This document shows positions 19,993-28,581 of a stretch of 64,000 nucleotides of DNA, in pieces (position 1 is the first letter of the stretch; every line of letters begins with the position of its first letter). Under the pieces are notes generated by a model. It did no database searches and was not told the origin of the DNA. It worked only from the letters and a program-made list of their open reading frames with translations. The stretch is from Shewanella mangrovi (lineage in GTDB: Bacteria > Pseudomonadota > Gammaproteobacteria > Enterobacterales > Shewanellaceae): positions 101,705-165,704 of the forward strand of contig NZ_JPEO01000010.1 in the NCBI RefSeq assembly GCF_000753795.1, read 5' to 3'. The translations under genes and the position numbers were made by a program.

Positions 19993-20475
19993 ATGGCGAC
20001 ACTTTTTCTCACGTCGGTATGGTTTCAATGCCTCTGGTTAATGGCGGTGTTGGGCCGTGAGACATGGCAATGGTGGACGGTGGCAGCGGTGCTGCTGACC
20101 TTAGTGTTGACCATACGTCGGCAACATAAACCTTGGTATTGGTGTGTCAGTGTTGCCTTCGTCGGTCTTGTGCTTGATAGCGTAAATGTGAGCGCCGGAT
20201 TCTTTGTGTTTGCCACTGAGCTGTTACCGCTGTGGCTGCTTGCCTTGTGGTTTGCATTTGCTTGGTATAGCTGGTGGTTAATGGCATGGCTGGCACGATA
20301 TCCAATGCCAATCGGTGTATTACTCTGCGCTGTCGCTGGCACAGCAAGTTATCTTTTCGGCGCGCATTTGCAGGCGGTGATGTTGCCATTTGGCACGCCA
20401 TTCACTGCGGTTGTTTTACTCTGTGAATGGGGTGTGTTGGGCGCCCTGATGTTGCTTCTACGGAAACGGATTTGA
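19993..20475 (+). CDS. DUF2878 family membrane protein
   Basis: 160 aa, almost wholly hydrophobic, with about five membrane helices and many Trp residues (WFQCLWLMAVLGRETWQWW, FAWYSWWLMAWLARYP). The pattern fits the DUF2878 family, whose members usually lie beside photolyase, DUF1365, cyclopropane-synthase and DUF3833 genes. Here it heads a separate three-gene operon 18 kb from that cluster. The function is unknown; a role in a light- or lipid-related membrane response is inferred from gene company only. Confidence 0.75.
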   Translation: MATLFLTSVWFQCLWLMAVLGRETWQWWTVAAVLLTLVLTIRRQHKPWYWCVSVAFVGLVLDSVNVSAGFFVFATELLPLWLLALWFAFAWYSWWLMAWLARYPMPIGVLLCAVAGTASYLFGAHLQAVMLPFGTPFTAVVLLCEWGVLGALMLLLRKRI

Positions 20476-20501
20476 TGAGCTTTAGGCTATAGGAGTTTGC
20501 G

Positions 20502-21029
20502 ATGGGAGACCTTGTTCGAACCGGGTTATTTGCCTGCTTGCTGATGCTATTCCCTGCGCAAGCAGAACCTATGTTGAATTGGCGCCAATGGCCAAGTGTG
20601 GGGAACGCCAGTCTCAGTTGGCTGTGGTTTGATATTTATCATTCCACCTTGCGAACGCCAGACGGTGTCTATCTGAGTGAAGCTGCACCGTTAGCGTTGC
20701 AGATCCAATATCTGCGCAATATTTCGGCGCAGGAGCTACTGGATGCGACGCGTGAACAATGGCAGAAACTCGGTTACTCCAAGGCGCAAATAGAAGTTTG
20801 GTTGCTTGAGCTGAGCGCGATTTTTCCCAGTGTCGAGGAAGGCGACCAACTGGTATATGTCTCTGCTGGTGAGCATGGTCGCTTTTACTTTCAGCCTCAA
20901 GGACAAGCACATTTTCACTCGCTCGGGCACATCAGTGAATCAACACTCAACCGCGCCTTTATCGCTATCTGGCTGTCACCCCAAACGGCGTATCCGAAGT
21001 TGCGCCGACAATTAATAGGAGCCTCATGA
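20502..21029 (+). CDS. Exported chalcone-isomerase-like domain protein
   Basis: 175 aa with an N-terminal signal peptide ending near PAQA-EP (residues 1-21). The body has the family layout WRQWPSVGNASLSWLWFDIYHSTL, then LQIQYLRNISAQELLDATREQW and a C-terminal AFIAIWLSPQT. This is the bacterial chalcone-isomerase-like fold; the family in bacteria is not known to act on flavonoids and may bind fatty acids. A good AGGAG precedes the ATG. The stop overlaps the start of the next gene by four bases (ATGA). Confidence 0.8.
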   Translation: MGDLVRTGLFACLLMLFPAQAEPMLNWRQWPSVGNASLSWLWFDIYHSTLRTPDGVYLSEAAPLALQIQYLRNISAQELLDATREQWQKLGYSKAQIEVWLLELSAIFPSVEEGDQLVYVSAGEHGRFYFQPQGQAHFHSLGHISESTLNRAFIAIWLSPQTAYPKLRRQLIGAS

Positions 21030-21604
21030 TGCGGCATTCCCTGATGACAAGCTACCATAAGTTCATCTTGGTATTGGCCACGCTACTGCTGCTAACCAGT
21101 TGCAGTGCTGAGCTGAAAGACTATCGCGCTAGTACGCCAAAGTTTGATTTGTTTGAGTATTTTCAGGGGGATATTCAAGCCTGGGGAATGGTACAGGATT
21201 ACACCGATAAGCAAACGCGGCGTTTTAAGGTGCAGCTTCGCGGTGACGTTAGCGGCGATACGCTCACCCTCCATGAAGACTTTGTCTATGACGATGGTGA
21301 AACTGATACGCGGGTGTGGACGATTACGCGACAAGCGGATGGCCATTATCTCGGCAAAGCAGACGATATCATTGGTACTGCTAAAGGAGCGGAAAGCGGC
21401 AATGCGTTGCGCTGGCGTTATGACTTTCTGCTAAAAACGCAAGAACATGAATTAGAAGTCCAATTCGACGATTGGATGTATCGCCAAGATGCTAAGCATG
21501 TGTTTAACATCTCCAAAATTAGTAAATGGGGCATTCAAGTCGCCGAGGTAACACTGTTTTTTGTCAAGCATGTGGCAGATAGCAACTTAGCATCGCGCGA
21601 TTGA
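21026..21604 (+). CDS. DUF3833 family lipoprotein
   Basis: 192 aa with a lipoprotein signal, LLLLTSC, so Cys near residue 26 would be lipidated. The body matches DUF3833: FDLFEYFQGDIQAWGMVQDY, then LHEDFVYDDGETDTRVWTI and RWRYDFLLKTQ. DUF3833 genes are typical neighbours of photolyase/cfa clusters. It is coupled to the previous gene by overlap and closes the trio. Two starts are possible (21026 and the Met six codons later). Confidence 0.85.
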   Translation: MMRHSLMTSYHKFILVLATLLLLTSCSAELKDYRASTPKFDLFEYFQGDIQAWGMVQDYTDKQTRRFKVQLRGDVSGDTLTLHEDFVYDDGETDTRVWTITRQADGHYLGKADDIIGTAKGAESGNALRWRYDFLLKTQEHELEVQFDDWMYRQDAKHVFNISKISKWGIQVAEVTLFFVKHVADSNLASRD

Positions 21605-21785
21605 GAGGATTTGGTTTACTACGAGCGTGATTCAACTTTTCGCCATGGCGACATTCTCAGTGCGGCGCATAAATCTAAATAAAATTTAACCTTATGCAGC
21701 CTTAAGATGCGTCCTGCATCGCTAGTAATGTAAGGGTAATTTGTGCACTATTAAGGTTAATGTTTTTAAATAGAATGAGTGTGTT

Positions 21786-22430
21786 ATGAAGCGGGGTTTA
21801 GTTTGGTGTGCCAGTCTGATGTTGGCATTAATGGCAGTTACCGGAGTTGCGCGGGCTGAAAATTATGACTTTAAAGCCGGAACTGATTACACGGTATTAA
21901 AAACCCAAATCAAAGATCCCGGCACTAAAGGGGCATTTGTGCTGGAGTATATGTGGTTAGGTTGTCCACACTGCCGTGCACTGAACCCGTTGGTGCAAGA
22001 ATTTGAGAAAAGTCATCCAGAGGTGAAGATAGAACGCCGACCAGCGGTGGGCAATGAACGTTGGGTGTTCGACGCACATGTGTTTTACGGCCTGTATGGC
22101 ATGGGACACAGCGATTTACTCTATGACATTATGGATTACTACGCGCAAATCGCCCACGATGAGCGTCGTCTGCCTGACGGTGAAGATTTAAAACAGTATC
22201 TGCGCCAGAAGAATATTGACCCAGACAAGTTTATGCAGGTGATGAATTCAGAAGATACGTTGAAGAAACTTTCTGCATCTTATAAAGACCAGCAAACGAT
22301 TGGTGCTAAGGGCGTGCCAGTATTCTTGGTCAATGGCAAATACCAGATCCGCTTTGAGGCGTTAACCAAAGCGAAAGATCCCAAAGCGCAATTTATCGCA
22401 TTGGTCGAATATCTGCTCAAACAAGGCTAA
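21786..22430 (+). CDS. Periplasmic DsbA-family thiol:disulfide oxidoreductase
   Basis: 214 aa with a signal peptide ending VARA-EN (residues 1-24). The active site is CPHC (C60-C63), the DsbA motif, and the cis-proline loop is visible as AKGVPVFLVNGKY. The thioredoxin fold is interrupted by the helical insert around residues 90-160, as in DsbA. It would introduce disulfides into exported proteins. It is not accompanied by a dsbB or by an obvious client, so this is probably one of several paralogues. Confidence 0.9.
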   Translation: MKRGLVWCASLMLALMAVTGVARAENYDFKAGTDYTVLKTQIKDPGTKGAFVLEYMWLGCPHCRALNPLVQEFEKSHPEVKIERRPAVGNERWVFDAHVFYGLYGMGHSDLLYDIMDYYAQIAHDERRLPDGEDLKQYLRQKNIDPDKFMQVMNSEDTLKKLSASYKDQQTIGAKGVPVFLVNGKYQIRFEALTKAKDPKAQFIALVEYLLKQG

Positions 22431-22443
22431 CGTCTTGGTCAAA

Positions 22444-22473
22444 GGTTTGCGGTAAAGCATCTTGCCGCAAACC
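22444..22473 (+). terminator. Inverted repeat after the dsbA-like gene
   Basis: GGTTTGCGG and CCGCAAACC are perfectly complementary across 12 bases. The T-run is weak (GTTTAT), so termination may be incomplete. Confidence 0.55.
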
Positions 22474-22647
22474 GTTTATATCTCTCATCACTTACCTCAA
22501 ACCGCTTATCCGTTGGCGACATCCCCCCTTATTTTTCTCGTTACAAGAAGCGCTTGCGCTATTGCTCAGCGTTAAGGATTTGCTAAGGTATGGCGCGCAA
22601 ATTCAAATAACAGACGCGCTTTTCTTTTAGCTTTTAGGAATTTTTAG

Positions 22648-23199
22648 ATGATAAATGGAGTTAACCGTGCATTGGGCGGTTTTGCACTGATGTTGGCTGG
22701 TGGAGTGTGTAGTTCGGTAGTACAAGCCAACGACAGTTGGGACAAGGTTAGCGATGCAACGGCCTATGGATTGGTTGCGGCGTCGTTGGCGATCCCGGCT
22801 TATAAAGATGATTGGCAGGGCGTAAAGCAAGCTGGGCTAAGTGTGGGGGTGGCGACGGGCGTCAGTATCTTGGGTAAGTCTGTTATTCATGAACAACGTC
22901 CCGATCACAGTGACAATGATAGTTTTCCCTCTAATCATGCCGCGATGGCCTTTGCCGCCGCTACGACATTACAAAAACGTTATGGCTGGCAATATGGTTT
23001 CCCCGCCTATGGCGTAGCGGCATTAACCGCATACGGCCGAGTTGAAGCAGATAAGCACCATTGGCGCGATGTAGCGGCGAGCGCAGTGATTGGCTCCATT
23101 TCTGGATGGTTTTTTACTGATGCCTTCGACAATAAGGTGCAGCTGACACCTTGGGTTGATAAAGATGCGGCGGGAATTGCCGTTTCATTTAACTGGTAA
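22648..23199 (+). CDS. PAP2-family phosphatase, exported or membrane associated
   Basis: 183 aa with an N-terminal signal-like helix (residues 1-28). Phosphatidic acid phosphatase type 2 motifs are visible: KSVIHEQRP, PSNHAAM and GRVEADKHHWRDV, which hold the catalytic Arg, His and His-Asp. It is short for the superfamily and ends GIAVSFNW, with a terminal aromatic as in some outer-membrane proteins; whether that matters is unclear. The substrate could be a lipid phosphate or undecaprenyl pyrophosphate. Confidence 0.85.
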   Translation: MINGVNRALGGFALMLAGGVCSSVVQANDSWDKVSDATAYGLVAASLAIPAYKDDWQGVKQAGLSVGVATGVSILGKSVIHEQRPDHSDNDSFPSNHAAMAFAAATTLQKRYGWQYGFPAYGVAALTAYGRVEADKHHWRDVAASAVIGSISGWFFTDAFDNKVQLTPWVDKDAAGIAVSFNW

Positions 23200-23210
23200 A
23201 TCGATGAGCA

Positions 23211-23235
23211 AAAGGCGCCATAAGGCGCCTTTTTA
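23211..23235. terminator. Bidirectional terminator
   Basis: AAAGGCGCC and GGCGCCTTT pair around ATAA, with T-run on the plus strand and A-run on the other side. It serves the convergent PAP2 and hydrolase genes. Confidence 0.85.
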
Positions 23236-23240
23236 AGTGG

Positions 23241-24140
23241 TTAGCGCTGCAATTCTTGCTGAAAAAAATCGAGTGTGCGTTGCCATGCTAACTCAGCGGC
23301 AGCCTGGTTATAGCGCCCGGTAGAGTCGTTGTGAAAGCCGTGATTCACTCCTGCATAGATATGTGCCTGATACGGTACCTTTAGCTTAGCAAGCTGAGTT
23401 TGATAGTCAGGCCAAGCTGCATTGACGCGTTTATCTAACTCGGCAAAATGCAGCAGTAGCGGCCCTTTTATATTGGCTTGCAAACTTGCTGCGGCGGGCG
23501 TGCCATAGAAAGGAACCGCAGCATTCAGTTGCTCAGGGATTACCGCTGCGAGCATATTGACGATATAACCACCGAAACAGAATCCTACCGCACCTAACTT
23601 GCCATTGGCTTGCGGATGCATGCGAATAAACTGCGCCGCGGCAATAAAATCTTCCTCAATTTTACTGCGATCCATACTGGCCTGTAGTTGACGGCCGGCA
23701 TCATCGTTGCCCGGATAACCGCCGAGCGGATAGAGTGCATCAGGTGCAAACGCGATATACCCCTGTTTTGCTACGCGTCGTGCCACATCCTCAATATATG
23801 GATTTAAGCCTCGGTTTTCATGCACTACTAATACGGCGGCAATCGGGCTGGAAATTTGAGTTGGAGTTACCAGATAACCCCGGCCTTGACCATGCCCTTT
23901 GGGCGAATCAAAAAGTGTATAGCTGGCCTTAATCGCGTCATCGTTGAAACTGACCTGCTCAGCAAGAGCATAGTTGGGTAGCAACGCTGAGGTTAGGGTT
24001 GTCATACTAAACCCCAGCAATGTTAGGGCGGACAGCCTGCGCATAAACTCACGTCGATCAATAATGCCGTGGGCATATTCATCGTACCAATCAAACGCTT
24101 CTTGTGGGATTTCCCGTGTTGTTATATCGGTCGTTGGCAT
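23241..24140 (-). CDS. Dienelactone hydrolase family protein with Tat-like signal
   Basis: 299 aa. Residues 25-60 carry DRREFMRRLSALTLLGFSM, a twin-arginine motif followed by a hydrophobic stretch and an Ala-rich cleavage region, so export by the Tat route is likely. The alpha/beta hydrolase part has the dienelactone hydrolase signatures: VLVVHENRGL with the Glu that interacts with the nucleophile, GFCFGG with the catalytic Cys, a Asp in FAELDKRVN and VNHGFH with the catalytic His. True substrates of these exported relatives are mostly unknown. Confidence 0.88.
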   Translation of the reverse strand: MPTTDITTREIPQEAFDWYDEYAHGIIDRREFMRRLSALTLLGFSMTTLTSALLPNYALAEQVSFNDDAIKASYTLFDSPKGHGQGRGYLVTPTQISSPIAAVLVVHENRGLNPYIEDVARRVAKQGYIAFAPDALYPLGGYPGNDDAGRQLQASMDRSKIEEDFIAAAQFIRMHPQANGKLGAVGFCFGGYIVNMLAAVIPEQLNAAVPFYGTPAAASLQANIKGPLLLHFAELDKRVNAAWPDYQTQLAKLKVPYQAHIYAGVNHGFHNDSTGRYNQAAAELAWQRTLDFFQQELQR

Positions 24141-25137
24141 GTAGTCGCTCCTTGATGACAGAAGATTTAATACTAAGCAAGCATAAGCGATTACAGCGAA
24201 TTAGTTGCTCCATGTGTTGAGAATTTCATCAGATGCTGTAGCTGAGTAGGGATGATAAGCAAGGTCACATTGGTGAGCAGACGGCGTTGCTGCTGTTCAG
24301 CGCTAGATTTAACCAAAGAGGTGCGGGCGATTGTCCAAATGATGTGTATATCAGATGCTGGCGTGACACTGATCAATTCAGGATTAAACGCACTTTTATT
24401 TATTCACATGACAATATCGAAATTAAATTAGGACTAGCCAATATTAATTTGTCCACTCTCTTGTATTACTGAATACTTATAGTAGCTAAAGTTATTTAAT
24501 CTAATTTTAAAATAATGAGAGGTTATTATAACGAGAGATATATTTCATTTGTTAATGATTGATATCACATATTTTTACTATCTGGAATTTTGATAGCATT
24601 AATTTATGGATTGATGACTAAGATATTTTTTGTTGATTACTTGTTGTTAAATGATAACAGTTTTTATTTGGCAGTGTTATTGTGATAGCGGCTCATTTTT
24701 TATTAAACTTTGGTAGTAGATATTAACTCGTTCATTTTGGTCACGGAGGTGTATTTTTCTTTGTTGTCTATCTTTTTGTTTTTAGTTGGTATTTACGTTT
24801 TTTATTTTTGACTTTATATGTTTATTGATTACTGATTTATTATTTTCTAAAGCATGGTGAAATCTGAAATTTCAAATATCGCAATTTGTTGTTGCGAGTC
24901 ACATATAGAGAACCTAAAAATAAAATAATTGCAACATTTGTAGTATGTTTATTTTGCGGCGATTTTATATGGTAATTAGATGATTCTTTTTGTAGTTAAT
25001 TAGACTTAACGCTTAATTAGTTATAAGTGAATATTTCTGTGAGTGATATTGGATTAGAACACCAAGTAATATCTGGCAGAACACTGATTTCATATATAAA
25101 TCTGCATTTGCGATAACAATACTTAACAAGGGACGCA
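24141..25137. other. Long intergenic region, AT-rich in its right three quarters
   Basis: No gene is supported. The left 240 bases have average base content; an open frame on the minus strand at 24191-24376 is unrecognised and not called. From about 24380 to 25120 the sequence is strongly A+T rich, with many T-runs, as is common in leaders bound by nucleoid proteins such as H-NS. A ribosome site AAGGGA lies at the right end before the cytochrome gene. I found no clear CRP palindrome. Confidence 0.6.
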
Positions 25138-27267
25138 ATGATGAAAAATCATAATATGTCATTACTTGCGCTGATCTTATCCGGCATGCTCGCCCTCACT
25201 GCTTGTGGTGACGACGGAAAAGACGGTGCAGACGGCGTAAACGGCGTAGATGGTACAAATGGTGTTGACGGGCAGGATGGTTTGAATGCCGGTGAAGTTA
25301 TCTCTACTGCTTACAAAGCTGGTGATGTGTCGTTCACTATTGATCCTGCCGAAAATACACTGGCAGGTAGTGATGCATTCGTACTGAAATTCAGTGTCAC
25401 CGCAGCTAACCAAGTGGGTGACGCTAAGCCTTTGACTGGTTTAGATCAAGTACGTGTTTATTCCGCTACGGCAGTGACGAATACCACTGACGATGGCCCA
25501 TCTATCTATTGGCAAAGTAACGGCTCAATGTACTGTACCGATACCGGTATGCGCGGCGATTCAGAAGCTTGTACATTGACCGAAGACCCTGCAAATCCTG
25601 GTACTTATACCGGCACTTGGGAACATGATGGTGCTGCAACCATTATGAGTGCTGAAGATGATTTAGGCGCGCCACATCGCATGATGTTGCGTGTTTACAA
25701 CCTGACTGATGCTGAAGGTAACTCTATCAGCGACAAGGTACTGGAAACTTTCACCTATTTGCCATCAACTGGCGAAATGGGCGTTGCTTCTGGTAAAGAT
25801 ACTGTGACTGATGCGGCATGTAAGCAATGTCACGGTGAAAGCAGCGAAACTGGTAAGATTGCGAATATTCACGCTCACCATAACTATGAAAGCGTAGAAA
25901 ACTGTATTCAATGTCATAACCCAGGCACTCAACCTTCAGAAGAAGATGCAGCTGCTGGTTATGTATTTGACTTGCCAGCAATGATTCACCGTATCCACGG
26001 TGGTGAACACTTGGCTGCATTGGCTCAATACGGCTTTATCCAAGCTGAAGAATGGGCTGAAATCAAATATCCAGCGCCATTGTACGAATGTACTGTTTGT
26101 CACCAAGGTGGCGACACTTGGGCGACTGAACCAACTCGTGCAGCATGTACTGGTTGTCACTCTAACATCGACTTCGCCACTGGTGCTGGTCACTCAGAAT
26201 TTGCCTTAGCGCAAACTGATGACTCTCAATGTGCTGCTTGCCACGAATCTGGTGCACTGTCTCCAATTCAAGCGCACAAAGTGGGCAAACAAGCTGAGTA
26301 TGCTGACCTGTTGACCGTTGAATACACTGCAGCAACTGTTGCTGATGATGCTGTTAACGTTGGCATGAAAACTGTGACTGTTACAGCTAATGTAACCTTT
26401 AACGGCGCGCCTTTGGCTGCTGCATCTGACTTGTCTGTCTTAGCACAAGCTAGAACCTTAATGGGTAACATCGATAGCAACGGCGAAGTTCATCGCTGGG
26501 GTACTCGTCCAAATCTGGACAGTGGTACAGTGGCTACTGCTGGTGTTCTGACGCTGGTGCAAGATAACGTTGATCCAACAGATGCTGTCGGCACTATCTA
26601 TGTGGGTGGCGATGCTAAATATTGTGTGACTAAAGCTGGTGTAGCAGTAGGTTGTGATGCAAGCGATTTAGCATTCACCTCTGACGACACTATTGGTGCC
26701 AATATCGCGACTGCATTCTTCAGCTTAGACAGCAGCCCAGTGGTTGAATCACGTTATGTGGTTGATGACACTATTACCGTGGCACAAGACAAGTGTAACG
26801 CTTGTCACTCTGACATGAACTATGTCAAACGTGGTCACCATGGTGTTCACAACTTCGATCAATGTATGGATTGCCATAACAACAACTATCCAGGCGCTCA
26901 CAACGGCTTCGATAACAAAGACTTGGCAACTTCAGTTCACTACTATCACAGCAATGACACAGTACCTTACCCAGCACCTGCTGGTGACTGTACTGCATGT
27001 CACAAAGATGGTGATGCATTGTTCCAAGCTGACGGTACTCTAACTTCTGGTCGTAAAGCGATTGAAGTGACCAATGGTTATATTTCACCTGTTGCAGAAA
27101 GCTGCCATGCTTGCCATATCTCTGAAGCTGCCGTAGCGCACTTCCAGTCAAATGGTGCATACGTAGTGGGTGATGAAGCTACCACTTCAGATCTGCCAGT
27201 TGAATCATGTGCAACCTGTCACGCTGAAGGTAAGTCCTTCGGTATTGATAAGTACCACAAGATGTAA
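25138..27267 (+). CDS. Decahaem c-type cytochrome lipoprotein, OmcA/MtrC family
   Basis: 709 aa. The signal ends in LTAC (C23), a lipobox, followed by a collagen-like run of Gly-X-Asp/Asn triplets (residues 24-50). Ten CXXCH haem sites are present in two groups of five: residues about 228-365 and 553-691, each preceded by a beta-rich domain. This is the four-domain plan of outer-membrane cytochromes that pass electrons to metals, flavins or electrodes. There is no mtrA, mtrB or second cytochrome beside it, so it would need a porin-cytochrome conduit encoded elsewhere. It stands alone between a long AT-rich leader and a terminator. Confidence 0.94.
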   Translation: MMKNHNMSLLALILSGMLALTACGDDGKDGADGVNGVDGTNGVDGQDGLNAGEVISTAYKAGDVSFTIDPAENTLAGSDAFVLKFSVTAANQVGDAKPLTGLDQVRVYSATAVTNTTDDGPSIYWQSNGSMYCTDTGMRGDSEACTLTEDPANPGTYTGTWEHDGAATIMSAEDDLGAPHRMMLRVYNLTDAEGNSISDKVLETFTYLPSTGEMGVASGKDTVTDAACKQCHGESSETGKIANIHAHHNYESVENCIQCHNPGTQPSEEDAAAGYVFDLPAMIHRIHGGEHLAALAQYGFIQAEEWAEIKYPAPLYECTVCHQGGDTWATEPTRAACTGCHSNIDFATGAGHSEFALAQTDDSQCAACHESGALSPIQAHKVGKQAEYADLLTVEYTAATVADDAVNVGMKTVTVTANVTFNGAPLAAASDLSVLAQARTLMGNIDSNGEVHRWGTRPNLDSGTVATAGVLTLVQDNVDPTDAVGTIYVGGDAKYCVTKAGVAVGCDASDLAFTSDDTIGANIATAFFSLDSSPVVESRYVVDDTITVAQDKCNACHSDMNYVKRGHHGVHNFDQCMDCHNNNYPGAHNGFDNKDLATSVHYYHSNDTVPYPAPAGDCTACHKDGDALFQADGTLTSGRKAIEVTNGYISPVAESCHACHISEAAVAHFQSNGAYVVGDEATTSDLPVESCATCHAEGKSFGIDKYHKM

Positions 27268-27284
27268 CGAATATGCTGGGGACT

Positions 27285-27310
27285 GCTTCAGTGCAAGTGG
27301 CTGAAGCTTT
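27285..27310 (+). terminator. Weak terminator after the cytochrome gene
   Basis: GCTTCAG and CTGAAGC pair across nine bases and are followed by TTT. Confidence 0.5.
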
Positions 27311-27470
27311 CCCTACTGCGTGGTTGGTTCCGTGTATGTGCTGTAACAGCGTCCCCTGTTGAGACCATAAAACACGGTATCTGTATCAACGCTAGCAGTA
27401 TTTGTGACATGGAGTCTGGGATAGTCATAGAGGCTTTGGTGCCGCTTGGAGTAGTCCCTAGCACCCAACA

Positions 27471-27498
27471 AAAAAGCAGCTCAATTGAGCTGCTTTTT
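27471..27498. terminator. Strong bidirectional terminator
   Basis: AAAAAGCAGCTC and GAGCTGCTTTTT form a perfect palindrome with AATT as the centre. It separates the cytochrome gene from the convergent lysR-type gene. Confidence 0.9.
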
Positions 27499-27518
27499 AC
27501 TTTTTATCTCACCATTTC

Positions 27519-28469
27519 TCAATCTTGGTTAATGTCCGTGAGCGATATTGCCGGTTTCTCCGCTAACAATGCTTCCCGCGCAACACGTTGTTGATTCACC
27601 GTTGCTGCAAAGTTGATTGCAGGTTTTGGCGGATGTTGTGCACGATGGGCAACGGCTAATTCCACCTTAATTGAGGTCTTTTTGATTGGCCGATAAACCA
27701 CGCCTTTCACGGCAAGTTGTTGCATCGATTCAGGCAGCATCGAAATACCTAACTCAGCAGAAACCATAGACAAGATAGAAGCAATCTGCGGTGCTGGTTG
27801 GCCGACAATTGGCTCAAAGCCCGCTTCCTGACATACATGTACCACAGCATCATGCAGACTTACCGCCAGCGTTCGTGGCGTCATAATAAAGGGTTCCTGT
27901 TTCAGAATCGCAATATCTATCGTGTCGTGCGCCCGAGCAATCGGATGTGATGAGGGCAGGGCAATCACCAACTGCTCTTCAAGAAAATGTTGCACTATCA
28001 GCTGCGTTGGGTCGGGATCTGAGGGTCTTAAAATCGCCGCATCTAATCTGTCACTTAATAGCCCTTCCGCCAGCGCGAGCGAGTTGGCCTCTTCGATGGT
28101 TAATTCGACTTCGGGATAACGCCGACGATATTGACGGATAACGGCCGGAATCGCGGGGTGCAATGCCGCGGTGCCTGTGACGCCTAAGCGCAGTTTGCCA
28201 GTTTCACCATTGGCGGCTTTAAGGGCTGTTTCTTTGGCTTGTTGCAATTGCAGTGGTAGGCCTGACACTTCGCGGTAGAGCGCTTGCCCTGCATCGGTCA
28301 GTTCTGCGCCATGGGGCGTACGAAAGAATAATGCGGTGCCAATGTCTTCTTCCAGTGCTTTTATCTGCTGGCTCAGCGGCGGCTGTGCAATATGCAGACG
28401 ATTAGCGGCGCGGGTGAAGTTTTGTTCTTCGGCCACCGCCAAGAAGTAGCGAATATGACGTAGCTCCAT
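27519..28469 (-). CDS. LysR-family transcriptional regulator
   Basis: About 316 aa from MELRHIRYFLAVAEEQNFTRAA; a further in-frame ATG four codons upstream is less likely. The N-terminal winged helix (AANRLHIAQPPLSQQIKALEED) and the two-lobed effector domain are typical. It is divergent from an MFS transporter gene, and LysR regulators usually control such a neighbour. The arrangement and sequence resemble E. coli ynfL-ynfM. The effector cannot be inferred. Confidence 0.9.
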   Translation of the reverse strand: MELRHIRYFLAVAEEQNFTRAANRLHIAQPPLSQQIKALEEDIGTALFFRTPHGAELTDAGQALYREVSGLPLQLQQAKETALKAANGETGKLRLGVTGTAALHPAIPAVIRQYRRRYPEVELTIEEANSLALAEGLLSDRLDAAILRPSDPDPTQLIVQHFLEEQLVIALPSSHPIARAHDTIDIAILKQEPFIMTPRTLAVSLHDAVVHVCQEAGFEPIVGQPAPQIASILSMVSAELGISMLPESMQQLAVKGVVYRPIKKTSIKVELAVAHRAQHPPKPAINFAATVNQQRVAREALLAEKPAISLTDINQD

Positions 28470-28581
28470 AGCTATATCCAAAACATATCGAGATGGGATT
28501 TATTATATATTAGAACTATTGCTTGCGGCTGCATAAAATAGCCTCGTTGTCTTATTTTATTAGCCTAAAGTCGTAGAGATT

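Noticed and set aside
24191..24376. Open frame on the minus strand before the AT-rich region
   Set aside because: Short, unrecognised and without start signal. It may be a gene remnant but I cannot support it.
24700..25060. CRP or FNR sites before the decahaem cytochrome gene
   Set aside because: TGTGA and TTGAT half sites occur but their partners are missing or wrongly spaced; in such AT-rich DNA half sites are common.
25207..25287. Short DNA repeat at the start of the cytochrome gene as a CRISPR-like or mobile repeat
   Set aside because: It encodes the Gly-X-Asp/Asn triplets of a collagen-like linker common in this cytochrome family.
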